From the NCBI GenBank assembly GCA_965275915.1, contig CBDHYI010000004.1, positions 248,001-312,000 on the forward strand: a stretch of DNA of 64,000 nucleotides, in the 5' to 3' direction. Position 1 is the first letter of the stretch; the number at the start of each line of letters is the position of its first letter. Below are positions 8,899-17,790 of the stretch, in pieces. The translations under genes were made by a program, and so were the position numbers. This DNA comes from JBDWFY01 sp965275915 (GTDB taxonomy: Bacteria; Pseudomonadota; Alphaproteobacteria; Rhizobiales; Stappiaceae). The notes under the pieces were generated by a model. It worked only from the letters and a program-made list of their open reading frames with translations. It did no database searches and was not told the origin of the DNA.

Positions 8899-10232
8899 CG
8901 ACGTTTCCCCCTGAGCTTAGATTTCTTCACCAGCCCCTCATACTGGTGCGCAAGCAGATGCCCCTGCACCTGGGAAACGGTATCCATCGTCACACTGACG
9001 ACAATGAGAAGCGATGTTCCCCCGAAATAGAATGGCACTCCGGTTGCTGAAATCAGGAATTCCGGCAACAGACAGACAATAACCAGATAGATCGCTCCGA
9101 CAACCGTAATCCGCGTCAGCACAAAGTCTATATAGTTTGCCGTCCGCTCCCCCGGTCTGATGCCCGGGATGAAGCCGCCATGTTTTTTCAGATTGTCAGC
9201 CGTATCCGACGGATTGAACACGATTGCCGTGTAGAAGAAGGCGAAAAACACGATCATCGCGCTGTAGGCGAGCATGTATAACGGCTGGCCGTGACCCAAC
9301 ACAGCCGTCAATGTCGACACCCAGCCCGGCGAGCCTGCACCGCCTGCGGAAAAGCCCGCAACGGTTGCCGGGACCAGCAACAAGGATGACGCAAAGATCG
9401 GCGGGATAACACCGGCCGTGTTCAATTTCAGCGGCAGGAACGAGGTGTTGCCCTCGAACATGCGGTTGCCCATCTGTCGCTTCGGATACTGAATAATAAG
9501 GCGGCGCTGCGCCCGTTCGACAAACACGATAAAGCCGATCACGACAACCGACAAAATGATAATGCCAAGGATCAACGCCGTTGAGAGTGCGCCCTGCCGG
9601 CCCAATTCAAGCGTTCCGGCGATCGCAGACGGCAACTCGGCGACAATACCCGCAAAGATGATCAATGAAATGCCGTTACCGATCCCGCGGGATGTGATCT
9701 GCTCGCCGAGCCACATCAGGAAAATCGTACCGCCCACCAGTGTGATAACCGCCGACAAGCGGAAGAACCAGCCCGGATCGGTCACAATACTGCCCTGGGA
9801 TTCAAGACCGACGGAAATGCCGTAGGCCTGGAACGTTGCCAGGATGACCGTACCGTATCGGGTATACTGGTTGATGACTTTCCGCCCCTGCTCGCCTTCC
9901 TTCTTCAGCTGTTCAAGCGTGGGAACGACAGTGGTCATCAGCTGAATGATGATGGACGCGGAAATATACGGCATGATGCCCAGCGCGAAGATCGCCATAC
10001 GGCCGACCGCGCCACCGGAAAACATGTTAAACAGGCCGATGATACCGGACTGAGCCTGATCGAAGGCGCTCTGCAGGGCAACCGGATCGATACCGGGCAG
10101 CGGAATGTAAGTGCCGAACCGATAAACAAGCAGCGCACCCAGTGTGAACCAGATACGCTTCTTGAGCTCTTCAGCCTTGGCAAAGGCAGAGAAATTCAGA
10201 TTTGAGGCTAGTTGTTCAGCAGCCGATGCCAT
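8895..10232 (-). CDS. secY: Protein translocase subunit SecY
   Basis: SecY is the ten-helix channel of the Sec translocon in the inner membrane. The 445 residues show the family motifs TYIPLPGIDP near the N terminus and FNPSDTADNLKKHGGFIPGIRPG in the C-terminal half, plus ten predictable hydrophobic segments. It lies between rplO and adk, as usual for alphaproteobacteria. Its partner SecE is encoded at 36.8 kb; secG is not in the window. Confidence 0.97.
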   Translation of the reverse strand: MASAAEQLASNLNFSAFAKAEELKKRIWFTLGALLVYRFGTYIPLPGIDPVALQSAFDQAQSGIIGLFNMFSGGAVGRMAIFALGIMPYISASIIIQLMTTVVPTLEQLKKEGEQGRKVINQYTRYGTVILATFQAYGISVGLESQGSIVTDPGWFFRLSAVITLVGGTIFLMWLGEQITSRGIGNGISLIIFAGIVAELPSAIAGTLELGRQGALSTALILGIIILSVVVIGFIVFVERAQRRLIIQYPKRQMGNRMFEGNTSFLPLKLNTAGVIPPIFASSLLLVPATVAGFSAGGAGSPGWVSTLTAVLGHGQPLYMLAYSAMIVFFAFFYTAIVFNPSDTADNLKKHGGFIPGIRPGERTANYIDFVLTRITVVGAIYLVIVCLLPEFLISATGVPFYFGGTSLLIVVSVTMDTVSQVQGHLLAHQYEGLVKKSKLRGKRR

Positions 10233-10274
10233 TCCGAACTCCGCATTAGGAATGATTCACAAAACGGTTTCCGC

Positions 10275-10757
10275 TCAAGCGTCCTGCGCAGGAGCGGCTT
10301 TTGCAGCAATCGTCACTTTTCCGCCCGCTTTTTCCACCGCATCGACAGCAGCCTTGGACGCGCCGGCAATATCAAAAGTCACAGCGGCCTTCAGTTCTCC
10401 ATCTGCCAGAAGACGAACGCCGTCTTTCGCCCGCTTGACCACACCGGCTGCAACCAGCGTTTCGACGGTCACCGGCGCTTTGGCGTCCAGTTTACCGGCA
10501 TCGATCGCCGTCTGAATCCGACCCAGAGACACTATATTGAAGTTCTTGGCGAAAATATTGTTGAACCCGCGTTTCGGCAGACGGCGATGCAACGGCATCT
10601 GGCCGCCCTCAAAGCCTTTGATCGCTACGCCTGAACGGGACTTCTGTCCTTTTACGCCGCGACCGCCGGTCTTGCCCTTGCCCGAACCGATACCACGACC
10701 GACCCGCGTCCTGGAAACGGCAGCGCCCTGGTTGTCCTGAAGTTCATTGAGCTTCAT
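10275..10757 (-). CDS. rplO: 50S ribosomal protein L15
   Basis: L15 is a late-assembly protein of the large subunit. The N-terminal glycine-rich extension (GRGIGSGKGKTGGRGVKGQKSR) is diagnostic. The 160 residues end in an Ala/Lys-rich tail. GGGAG lies upstream of the ATG. It is followed by secY after a gap of about 40 bases. Confidence 0.97.
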   Translation of the reverse strand: MKLNELQDNQGAAVSRTRVGRGIGSGKGKTGGRGVKGQKSRSGVAIKGFEGGQMPLHRRLPKRGFNNIFAKNFNIVSLGRIQTAIDAGKLDAKAPVTVETLVAAGVVKRAKDGVRLLADGELKAAVTFDIAGASKAAVDAVEKAGGKVTIAAKAAPAQDA

Positions 10758-10778
10758 AATTAATTCTCCCGGATCCCG

Positions 10779-10973
10779 TTAAGCGTCGTCAACGATGCGA
10801 ACGAGATGCTGGACCTTCCTGATCATACCGCGAACTTCAGGCGTATCCTTCAGTGTGCGGCGGCGTTTCATTTTGTTCAGACCAAGGCCGATCAGCGTTG
10901 CTTCCTGATCCGCCGGGCGGCGCAACGGGCTGCCGATCTGTTCAACCGTTATGGTGCTTTCTGACTTCGCCAT
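10779..10973 (-). CDS. rpmD: 50S ribosomal protein L30
   Basis: Small large-subunit protein of 64 residues. The motifs VEQIGSPLRRPADQEATLIG and LNKMKRRRTLKDTPEVRGMI match L30, including the conserved order of basic residues that contact 23S rRNA. It sits between rpsE and rplO in the spc operon. Nothing unusual. Confidence 0.96.
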   Translation of the reverse strand: MAKSESTITVEQIGSPLRRPADQEATLIGLGLNKMKRRRTLKDTPEVRGMIRKVQHLVRIVDDA

Positions 10974-11015
10974 CGAGCTAACCTTCGTTTAAATTGGTAT
11001 CGGTCCGGAGCGGGT

Positions 11016-11579
11016 TCAAGCCTCTCCGGCAGCCGTAACCGTTTCATCCTGTCCGCGGCGACGTGCCTGAATTGCCGACACCTTCAGACCGCGACGTGCC
11101 GCCACCGAGCGCGGGCTGTCTTCGGCCTTCAGGGCATCAAATGTCGCGCGGATCATATTGTAGGGATTGGATGTACCAAGTGACTTGGCCACCACGTCCT
11201 GAACACCCAGCGTTTCGAACACCGCACGCATCGGGCCACCGGCAATAATGCCCGTACCGGCCGGTGCCGCACGCAGGAGCACTTTACCGGCACCGTGACG
11301 ACCTTCCACATCGTGATGCAGCGTCCGGCCTTCGCGAAGCGGAACACGGATCATGGCCCGCTTGGCCGATTCGGTCGCCTTGCGGATCGCCTCCGGCACT
11401 TCCCGTGCCTTACCGTGTCCGAAGCCGACACGGCCCTTCTGATCACCCACCACGACGAGTGCGGCAAAGCCGAAGCGACGACCGCCCTTGACCACTTTCG
11501 CAACGCGATTGATGTGCACGAGCTTATCAACGAATTCGCTGTCGCGTTCGTCCCGATCCCGTGAGTCCTGTCTCGCCAT
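11016..11579 (-). CDS. rpsE: 30S ribosomal protein S5
   Basis: S5 contributes to the mRNA entry site and to decoding accuracy. The 187 residues include the N-terminal RNA-binding domain with VHINRVAKVVKGGRRFGF and the C-terminal domain with GGPMRAVFETLGVQDV. The Arg/Gln-rich extension after about residue 170 is a common alphaproteobacterial feature. The gene lies between rplR and rpmD. Confidence 0.97.
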   Translation of the reverse strand: MARQDSRDRDERDSEFVDKLVHINRVAKVVKGGRRFGFAALVVVGDQKGRVGFGHGKAREVPEAIRKATESAKRAMIRVPLREGRTLHHDVEGRHGAGKVLLRAAPAGTGIIAGGPMRAVFETLGVQDVVAKSLGTSNPYNMIRATFDALKAEDSPRSVAARRGLKVSAIQARRRGQDETVTAAGEA

Positions 11580-11620
11580 TTTTACTGTCTTCCGTTCTTA
11601 AGAGCGCCAAGCAGCGCCGG

Positions 11621-11983
11621 TCAGAATACCAATCCGCCCTCACGCGCTGCATCGGCCAAAGCCTTGACACGCCCGTGGAACAAATACCCGCCGCGATCGA
11701 AAATGACCTGGTCGACACCGGCTTTCTTTGCGCGCTCGGCAATCAGTTTGCCGACAGCGCTCGCCGCCGCCTTGTCCGCACCTGTTTTCAGGTTCGACCG
11801 CATATCCTTTTCCAGGGACGATGCCGCTGCGACGGTCGCGCCGTCCGCGTCATTGATCACCTGGGCATAAATATGTTTTGAAGAGCGGAATACGCTCAGG
11901 CGCGGACGCCCGTTGGAGACCGCTTTCAATGAACGGCGCACACGGTCGCGGCGACGTTCGTAAAGTGTTTTTCCCTTGGCCAT
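11621..11983 (-). CDS. rplR: 50S ribosomal protein L18
   Basis: L18 binds 5S rRNA together with L5 and L25. It has 120 residues with the opening RRRDRVRRSLKAVSNGRPRLSV and the closing segment FDRGGYLFHGRVKALADAAREGG, both characteristic. It lies between rplF and rpsE. Confidence 0.97.
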   Translation of the reverse strand: MAKGKTLYERRRDRVRRSLKAVSNGRPRLSVFRSSKHIYAQVINDADGATVAAASSLEKDMRSNLKTGADKAAASAVGKLIAERAKKAGVDQVIFDRGGYLFHGRVKALADAAREGGLVF

Positions 11984-11995
11984 GGATCCCGCCTG

Positions 11996-12529
11996 TTACT
12001 TCTTCTTGCCTTCCTTGCGGACGATGAATTCGTCCTCGTACCGGATCCCCTTGCCCTTATAGGGTTCAGGCGGACGGAACTTACGGATTTCGGCAGATAC
12101 CTGTCCAACACGCTGTTTATCGATACCGCTGACGACGATCTCGGTCGGCTTCGGGCACTTGATGTCAATGCCCTCTGGAACCGGATAAACCACATCATGA
12201 GACAGACCCAGCGCAAGCTGAAGGTTCTTGCCCTGCAACTGCGCGCGATATCCAACCCCGGTGATCGCCAGCTTTTTCTCAAAGCCCTGACTGACACCGT
12301 GGATGATGTTATCGATCATCGTCCGGGACATGCCCCACTGCGCCCGCGCTTCGCTGCTGTCGTCGCGCGGATCGACCTTGATGCCATCATCGGTCATTTC
12401 GGCCAGAATCCGGTTGTTCAACACAAAGGACAGCTCTCCTTTGGGTCCTTTGACCGTTACATTCTGGCCATCTATTGTTGCCGTTACGCCCGAAGGGACG
12501 GCTACCGGCCTTTTACCAATCCGAGACAT
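11996..12529 (-). CDS. rplF: 50S ribosomal protein L6
   Basis: L6 lies near the factor-binding region of the large subunit. The 177 residues begin MSRIGKRPVAVPSGVTATI and contain the second-domain signature PEPYKGKGIRYEDEFIVRKE near the C terminus. It is placed between rpsH and rplR. Nothing unusual. Confidence 0.97.
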   Translation of the reverse strand: MSRIGKRPVAVPSGVTATIDGQNVTVKGPKGELSFVLNNRILAEMTDDGIKVDPRDDSSEARAQWGMSRTMIDNIIHGVSQGFEKKLAITGVGYRAQLQGKNLQLALGLSHDVVYPVPEGIDIKCPKPTEIVVSGIDKQRVGQVSAEIRKFRPPEPYKGKGIRYEDEFIVRKEGKKK

Positions 12530-12572
12530 GAGTCCATCCTGTCCGGTTCAAATCCAAAAGAGACCATGCCGC

Positions 12573-12971
12573 CTAGAAGACGCGGCACAGAACCTCTCCA
12601 CCTACGTTTTTCTCACGGGCGTCATGGTCCGCCATCACGCCGGACGGCGTCGAGACGATAGAAACACCCAGACCATTTGCAACACGCGGAATGTTCTTCA
12701 CGGACGTGTACACGCGACGGCCGGGCTTGGAGACACGCTGGATCTCCTTGATCACCGGTTCGCCGTCAAAATATTTCAGCTCGATTTCGAATTCCGACTT
12801 GCCGTCCGAATAGTCGACCGACGAATAACCGCGGATAAACCCTTCGGCTTTCAGCACGTCCAGAACGCTGGCCCGAAGACGGGATGCCGGCGTGCGGCAG
12901 TTGTTCTTACGACGCATCTGGGCGTTGCGGATGCGGGTCAGCATATCACCGAGCGGATCTGAAATAGCCAT
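12573..12971 (-). CDS. rpsH: 30S ribosomal protein S8
   Basis: S8 binds the central domain of 16S rRNA and, in enteric bacteria, represses the spc operon. The 132 residues begin DPLGDMLTRIRNAQMRRKN and end with the signature VNIPRVANGLGVSIVSTPSG-like stretch and DHDAREKNVGGEVLCRVF. Between rpsN and rplF. Whether an S8 operator exists in the rplN-rplE region here was not resolved. Confidence 0.97.
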   Translation of the reverse strand: MAISDPLGDMLTRIRNAQMRRKNNCRTPASRLRASVLDVLKAEGFIRGYSSVDYSDGKSEFEIELKYFDGEPVIKEIQRVSKPGRRVYTSVKNIPRVANGLGVSIVSTPSGVMADHDAREKNVGGEVLCRVF

Positions 12972-12983
12972 GCTCGATTCTCC

Positions 12984-13289
12984 TTACCAGCTCGACTTGA
13001 CCAGGCCCGGGATACGTCCCTGGGACCCAAGTTCACGCAGAGCGATACGTGAAACCTTCAATTTGCGGTAAAAACCCCGCGGACGACCTGACACTTCGCA
13101 CCGGTTACGCACCCGTGTCGGCGCTGAATTTCTCGGCAATGCGGCCAGTTTCAGCCGTGCGTTGAACCGTTCCTCAAGCGAAAGCGATTCATCTTTGGCC
13201 ATGGCCTTCAGTTCTGCCCGTTTTGCAGCATATTGATCGACAAGCTTTCTGCGACGCTTGTTCTTCTCAACCGCGCTTTTCTTCGCCAT
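12984..13289 (-). CDS. rpsN: 30S ribosomal protein S14 (zinc-free type)
   Basis: S14 of the small-subunit head, 101 residues. It is the longer form without the CxxC zinc ribbon; only one Cys is visible (NRCEVSGRPRGFYRKL), so binding of zinc is not expected. The C terminus IPGLVKSSW is typical. It lies between rplE and rpsH. Confidence 0.97.
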   Translation of the reverse strand: MAKKSAVEKNKRRRKLVDQYAAKRAELKAMAKDESLSLEERFNARLKLAALPRNSAPTRVRNRCEVSGRPRGFYRKLKVSRIALRELGSQGRIPGLVKSSW

Positions 13290-13300
13290 CTTCTTTTCCC

Positions 13301-13876
13301 TTAAACGTCCGTATCTGCAACCCGGGGAAACGGAAAGTTGAAAGCCCGCAGCAATTCACGCGCTTCTTCATCCGTATTCGCTGTGGTGCAGACGATCACG
13401 TCCATTCCCCAGATCTGATCGACTTGGTCGTAGTTGATCTCAGGGAAGATGATGTGTTCCTTGATGCCCATTGCGTAATTGCCGCGCCCGTCAAAACTCT
13501 TCGGGTTCAGTCCGCGAAAGTCTCGCACCCGGGGCAAAGCAATTGTAACGAGGCGGTCAATAAACTCGTACATCTGATTTTTGCGAAGGGTCACCTTCGC
13601 GCCCAGCGGCATCCCGTCGCGCACCTTAAATGTTGCGATCGATTTGCGCGCATATGTAATGACCGGTTTCTGGCCGGCAATTTTTTCAAGGTCGGCAGCG
13701 GCGATTTTCGCCTTTTTGCTGTCGCCCACCGCTTCGCCGATTCCCATGTTCAGGACAATCTTGTCCACCGCAGGAACCTGCATCGGGTTTTTGTATTCAA
13801 ACTTTTCGAACAGACGCGGCCGGATGACTTCCACATAAGTCTTTTTTAGGCGCGGTTCATAAGTAGCCTCAGCCAT
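13301..13876 (-). CDS. rplE: 50S ribosomal protein L5
   Basis: L5 binds 5S rRNA and contacts the P-site tRNA. The 191 residues show the motif VDKIVLNMGIGEA, then RKSIATFKVRDGMPLGAKVTL and the C-terminal GMDVIVCTTANTDEEARELL. The start overlaps the end of rplX by eight bases, a sign of coupled translation. Confidence 0.97.
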   Translation of the reverse strand: MAEATYEPRLKKTYVEVIRPRLFEKFEYKNPMQVPAVDKIVLNMGIGEAVGDSKKAKIAAADLEKIAGQKPVITYARKSIATFKVRDGMPLGAKVTLRKNQMYEFIDRLVTIALPRVRDFRGLNPKSFDGRGNYAMGIKEHIIFPEINYDQVDQIWGMDVIVCTTANTDEEARELLRAFNFPFPRVADTDV

Positions 13877-14186
13877 CGATCAGATCTCCCGAACGCTTGG
13901 CAAAACGGACCTTGCGGCCGTCATCCTGAAATCTGAAACCGACGCGCGTGGGCTTGCCGTCCTTGGGATCGGCAACCGCGATATTGGAAACCTGGATCGG
14001 AGCTTCTTTGGTTATGATGCCCCCTTCGGTCGCCTGCGTCTGTTTCTGGTGGCGACGCACCAGATTGATGCCGCGCACCAGCGCACGGCCCTCATCCGGC
14101 AGCATCTTGATCACTTCGCCGGACTTGCCCTTGTCACGACCGGACAGGACAACGACTTTGTCACCCTTTTTGATTTTTGCGGCCAT
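13869..14186 (-). CDS. rplX: 50S ribosomal protein L24
   Basis: L24 starts large-subunit assembly. It has 105 residues with the KOW motif near the N terminus (KKGDKVVVLSGRDKGKSGEV) and GFRFQDDGRKVRFAKRSGD at the end. It begins one base after the rplN stop and its last eight bases overlap rplE. Confidence 0.97.
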   Translation of the reverse strand: MAAKIKKGDKVVVLSGRDKGKSGEVIKMLPDEGRALVRGINLVRRHQKQTQATEGGIITKEAPIQVSNIAVADPKDGKPTRVGFRFQDDGRKVRFAKRSGDLIDG

Positions 14187-14187
14187 A

Positions 14188-14556
14188 TCAGAGCACCTCC
14201 GGTGCGAGTGAAATAATCTTCATATGGTTCTTGGACCGCAACTCACGGGGAACCGGGCCGAAGATACGGGTGCCGACCGGTTCCTTGTTGTTGTTGACCA
14301 GAACCGCAGCGTTGCGGTCAAAGCGGATCACGGATCCATCCGGACGGCGAATGTCCTTTGCTGTCCGCACGACAACCGCCTTCATCACGTCACCTTTTTT
14401 GACACGCCCGCGCGGGTTAGCCTCTTTCACGGAGACGACGATAATGTCGCCCACGCCAGCATATTTCCGCTTCGAGCCGCCAAGCACCTTGATGCACATA
14501 ACGCGACGGGCGCCGGAATTGTCTGCCACGTCCAGGTTTGTTTGCATCTGAATCAT
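14188..14556 (-). CDS. rplN: 50S ribosomal protein L14
   Basis: L14 forms part of the intersubunit bridge. The 122 residues open MIQMQTNLDVADNSGARRV and contain the signature region GGSKRKYAGVGDIIVVSVKEA. It is the first gene of the spc segment, 67 bases after rpsQ; the join between the S10 and spc operons is seamless here, with no terminator seen. Confidence 0.97.
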   Translation of the reverse strand: MIQMQTNLDVADNSGARRVMCIKVLGGSKRKYAGVGDIIVVSVKEANPRGRVKKGDVMKAVVVRTAKDIRRPDGSVIRFDRNAAVLVNNNKEPVGTRIFGPVPRELRSKNHMKIISLAPEVL

Positions 14557-14623
14557 GACTGGAAGCCTTGTTCTTTTCTCGGCTCCCCATAAAGGCAGGG
14601 ATGCCGGATGCCATTGTTATCAC

Positions 14624-14863
14624 TCAGGAAGCGGTACTTTCGATCACTTCCCAGCACTTGTTTTTCGAAATGGGAGCGCATTCCCTGATCTGGACGGCAT
14701 CACCGACCTTACGGGCATTGCTCTCGTCATGCGCATGGTACTTTTTGGACCGGCGCACGGTTTTTTTCAGCAGCGGATGCGTAAAGCGGCGTTCCACTTT
14801 CACAACAACCGTCTTGTCGTTCTTGTCGCTGACGACGATGCCCTGAAGGATGCGTTTCGGCAT
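14624..14863 (-). CDS. rpsQ: 30S ribosomal protein S17
   Basis: S17 is a primary 16S rRNA binder with an OB fold. The 79 residues begin MPKRILQGIVVSDKNDKTVV and contain the signature GDAVQIRECAPISKNKCW. It is the last gene of the S10 operon. Confidence 0.97.
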   Translation of the reverse strand: MPKRILQGIVVSDKNDKTVVVKVERRFTHPLLKKTVRRSKKYHAHDESNARKVGDAVQIRECAPISKNKCWEVIESTAS

Positions 14864-14872
14864 CGTAGCCTC

Positions 14873-15073
14873 CTAAGCTGTTTCGGTATTGAGCTTTTGC
14901 CGCAATACCGTTTGAATACGGGCCACATCACGGCGAACCTGCCGGACGCGGGATGTGTTTTCCAGTTGCCCCGTTGCCTTCTGAAAACGCAGGTTGAACT
15001 GCTCTTTCTTCAGCGTGGCCAGCTCGTCCTTGAGCTGGTCGGGGGTCATTGCGTGAACGTCGGACGCCTTCAT
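14873..15073 (-). CDS. rpmC: 50S ribosomal protein L29
   Basis: L29 is a two-helix protein at the tunnel exit, next to the SRP and trigger factor docking site. It has 66 residues with the family motifs LKDELATLKKEQFNLRFQ and VRRDVARIQTVL. It lies between rplP and rpsQ with short gaps. Confidence 0.96.
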   Translation of the reverse strand: MKASDVHAMTPDQLKDELATLKKEQFNLRFQKATGQLENTSRVRQVRRDVARIQTVLRQKLNTETA

Positions 15074-15100
15074 GGCCTTGCTACCTTTTTCACCTTGCCA

Positions 15101-15514
15101 CTATTCAGCGATACGCTGAACAAAACGGCACTTGATCGGCAGTTTTGCCGCCGCCAGACGCATGGCTTCACGCGCGATCGGCTCTGAGACACCGTCGATC
15201 TCGAACATGATCCGGCCGGGCTTGACGCGGCAAGCCCAGAACTCGGGAGAACCCTTACCTTTACCCATACGGACTTCGGTCGGCTTCTTTGAAACCGGCA
15301 CGTCCGGGAAAATCCGGATCCAAACGCGACCGGCACGTTTCATGTGACGGGTCAGCGCACGGCGTGCCGCTTCGATCTGGCGGGCCGTTACCCGTTCCGG
15401 CTCCATGGCCTTCAGGCCATAAGAGCCGAAATTGAGGCTCGTTCCGCCCTTTGCAGCGCCGTGAATACGGCCTTTGTGCTGCTTACGGAATTTGGGACGC
15501 TTTGGTTGCAGCAT
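15101..15514 (-). CDS. rplP: 50S ribosomal protein L16
   Basis: L16 helps to position the A-site tRNA and is needed for peptidyl transfer. It has 137 residues. It opens MLQPKRPKFRKQHKGRIHG and carries the signature MGKGKGSPEFWACRVKPGRI. An Arg equivalent to the hydroxylated Arg81 of E. coli falls in the MGKGKG region, but no modification can be inferred. Confidence 0.97.
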   Translation of the reverse strand: MLQPKRPKFRKQHKGRIHGAAKGGTSLNFGSYGLKAMEPERVTARQIEAARRALTRHMKRAGRVWIRIFPDVPVSKKPTEVRMGKGKGSPEFWACRVKPGRIMFEIDGVSEPIAREAMRLAAAKLPIKCRFVQRIAE

Positions 15515-15556
15515 CTTACTCTCTCGTCTTTCCTCTCTCCGGCAATCCGCCCGGTT

Positions 15557-16267
15557 TTAAGCGGGGCGATTGCGGCGGTTGCCGCTGTTGCCTGAGTCAG
15601 ATCCCTCGGTCGCACGACGTTCCGATGCCATCGGATCGTGCTCCATGATGTCGCCTTTGTAGATCCAGACCTTCACACCGCAAATGCCATACGCGGTCTG
15701 TGCGCGGGCAACGCCGTAATCGATGTCTGCGCGCAACGTGTGCAGGGGCACACGACCTTCACGATACCACTCGGTCCGGGCAATCTCAGCACCACCCAGG
15801 CGACCGCCGCAATTGATGCGGATGCCTTTGGCGCCAAGGCGCATTGCCGATTGCACAGCACGCTTCATCGCCCGGCGGAACGCCACACGGCGCTCAAGCT
15901 GCTGGGCAATCGATGCGGCAACAAGATTGGCGTCGATCTCCGGCTTGCGCACCTCAACGATGTTGATGTGAACATCCGACGACGTGAACCTGCCAAGTGC
16001 CTTGCGCAGCTTTTCGATATCGGCGCCCTTTTTGCCGATGATCACGCCCGGACGTCCGGAATGAACGGTCACGCGGCACTTCTTGTGAGGACGCTCGATC
16101 ACGACTTTGGAAACGGCGGCCTGCTTGAGTGCGGTGAGCAGATAATCGCGAATGCGGAAATCTTCCTGAAGCAGATCGCCATATTCACCCTTATCGGCAT
16201 ACCAGCGCGAGTCCCACGTGCGGTTGACGCCAAGGCGCAGACCAACGGGATTTACCTTATGGCCCAT
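15557..16267 (-). CDS. rpsC: 30S ribosomal protein S3
   Basis: S3 lies at the mRNA entry channel and has helicase activity together with S4 and S5. It has 236 residues: the opening MGHKVNPVGLRLG, the KH domain with GRPGVIIGKKGADIEKL and the C-terminal domain ending in a basic/Asn-rich tail (GNSGNRRNRPA). Its start overlaps the rplV stop by one base. Confidence 0.97.
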   Translation of the reverse strand: MGHKVNPVGLRLGVNRTWDSRWYADKGEYGDLLQEDFRIRDYLLTALKQAAVSKVVIERPHKKCRVTVHSGRPGVIIGKKGADIEKLRKALGRFTSSDVHINIVEVRKPEIDANLVAASIAQQLERRVAFRRAMKRAVQSAMRLGAKGIRINCGGRLGGAEIARTEWYREGRVPLHTLRADIDYGVARAQTAYGICGVKVWIYKGDIMEHDPMASERRATEGSDSGNSGNRRNRPA

Positions 16268-16647
16268 CAGGCGGCCTCCTCAATTTCGCGAACCACAATC
16301 GTGAGGTTCGAAAATGGCTTCTGGATCCGGCCGACGCGCCCACGGGCCCTGGCCTGCCAACGCTTCATGACCAGCGCCTTGCCGACATAGGCTTCTGCGA
16401 CGACCAGCGCATCAACATCCAGATCATGGTTGTTTTCAGCATTTGCGATTGCGGATTCGAGCGTCTTGCGCACGTCCTTCGCAATGCGCTTGCGCGAAAA
16501 TTCAAGATCGTTCAACGCCTTGCTGACCTTCTGCCCGCGAATACCGGCCGCGACAAGGTTCAGCTTCTGCGGCGAAACCCGCAACATACGGGCGACGGCC
16601 TTGGCCTCGGTATCTGCAAGAACGCGCTCGCGTTTTGCCTTGCCCAT
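16267..16647 (-). CDS. rplV: 50S ribosomal protein L22
   Basis: L22 lines the exit tunnel with a long beta-hairpin that affects macrolide access. The 126 residues show RMLRVSPQKLNLVAAGIRGQ, the hairpin around VMKRWQARARGRVGRIQKPF, and end in VREIEEAA. Two bases separate it from rpsS. Confidence 0.97.
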   Translation of the reverse strand: MGKAKRERVLADTEAKAVARMLRVSPQKLNLVAAGIRGQKVSKALNDLEFSRKRIAKDVRKTLESAIANAENNHDLDVDALVVAEAYVGKALVMKRWQARARGRVGRIQKPFSNLTIVVREIEEAA

Positions 16648-16649
16648 TG

Positions 16650-16928
16650 TTACTTCCTCTTCGCTTTCTTATCGGCTCCATGGCCGTAATAATTCCGCGT
16701 CGGCGAATATTCACCCAGCTTCTGCCCGATCATGTCTTCGGTGATCAGGACAGGAACATGTTTCTGGCCGTTGTAGACGCCGAATGTCAGACCGACAAAA
16801 TGCGGCAGTATCGTCGAACGGCGGCTCCAGGTCTTGATGACTTCCTTACGTCCGGAGGCACGAACTGCTTCGGCCTTCTTCAGCAGGTACCCATCGACAA
16901 ACGGACCTTTCCAGATGGAACGTGCCAC
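16650..16928 (-). CDS. rpsS: 30S ribosomal protein S19
   Basis: S19 forms a head complex with S13 near the A-site tRNA. It has 92 residues, with MARSIWKGPFVDGYLLKK at the start and the signature FVGLTFGVYNGQKHVPVLIT. It lies between rplB and rplV. Confidence 0.97.
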   Translation of the reverse strand: MARSIWKGPFVDGYLLKKAEAVRASGRKEVIKTWSRRSTILPHFVGLTFGVYNGQKHVPVLITEDMIGQKLGEYSPTRNYYGHGADKKAKRK

Positions 16929-16940
16929 GGTCAGTACCTC

Positions 16941-17774
16941 TTATTTCTTCCGCGCATGGCGGCTGCGAACAATGTACTTGTCGGTCGATTTGTTGGAGCG
17001 GGTGCGCTTGCCTTTTGTCGGCTTGCCCCATGGCGTCACCGGATGACGGCCACCGGATGTGCGCCCCTCACCACCACCATGGGGGTGATCGACCGGGTTC
17101 ATGGCAACGCCGCGCGTATGCGGACGGATACCCATCCAGCGGCTACGCCCCGCCTTGCCCAAATTCTGGTTGCTGTTGTCCGGATTGGACACAGCGCCTA
17201 CGGTTGCCATGCAGGTACCCAGGATGCGCCGCTGCTCACCTGAATTCAGACGAACCGTGGTATAGCCCTGGTCACGACCGACAACCTGGATGTAACTGCC
17301 CGCCGCGCGCGCAATCTGGCCGCCCTTGCCGGGTTTCAACTCGACATTGTGGATGATCGTTCCGACCGGAACCGACGCAAGCGGCATTGCATTGCCCGGC
17401 TTCACATCGACCCGTTTGCCGGAGACAACGGTGTCCCCTGCCGCCAGACGCTGAGGCGCCAGGATGTAAGCCTGTTCGCCGTCAGAGTAGGTGATCAGCG
17501 CAATGAAAGCCGACCGGTTCGGATCATATTCGATCCGCTCAACCTTGGCCTCCACATCAAACTTGCGCCGTTTGAAGTCGATGACGCGATAGGTACGCTT
17601 GTGACCGCCGCCGATATTGTTGGCGGTCTTGCGACCCTTGTTGTTACGACCGCCGGATTTGCTCAGGCCTTCGGTCAGTTTCTTGACCGGCTTGCCCTTC
17701 CACAATTCGGACTTGTCCACCAGCACCAGCTGGCGGCGTCCCGGGGAGGTCGGATTGAATGTTTTAAGTGCCAT
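16941..17774 (-). CDS. rplB: 50S ribosomal protein L2
   Basis: L2 is an ancient protein close to the peptidyl transferase centre. The 277 residues begin MALKTFNPTSPGRRQLV and carry the C-terminal signature GVAMNPVDHPHGGGEGRTSG, whose His is tied to function in E. coli. Between rplW and rpsS. Confidence 0.97.
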   Translation of the reverse strand: MALKTFNPTSPGRRQLVLVDKSELWKGKPVKKLTEGLSKSGGRNNKGRKTANNIGGGHKRTYRVIDFKRRKFDVEAKVERIEYDPNRSAFIALITYSDGEQAYILAPQRLAAGDTVVSGKRVDVKPGNAMPLASVPVGTIIHNVELKPGKGGQIARAAGSYIQVVGRDQGYTTVRLNSGEQRRILGTCMATVGAVSNPDNSNQNLGKAGRSRWMGIRPHTRGVAMNPVDHPHGGGEGRTSGGRHPVTPWGKPTKGKRTRSNKSTDKYIVRSRHARKK

Positions 17775-17790
17775 TTTTCCCTTCCCCGTC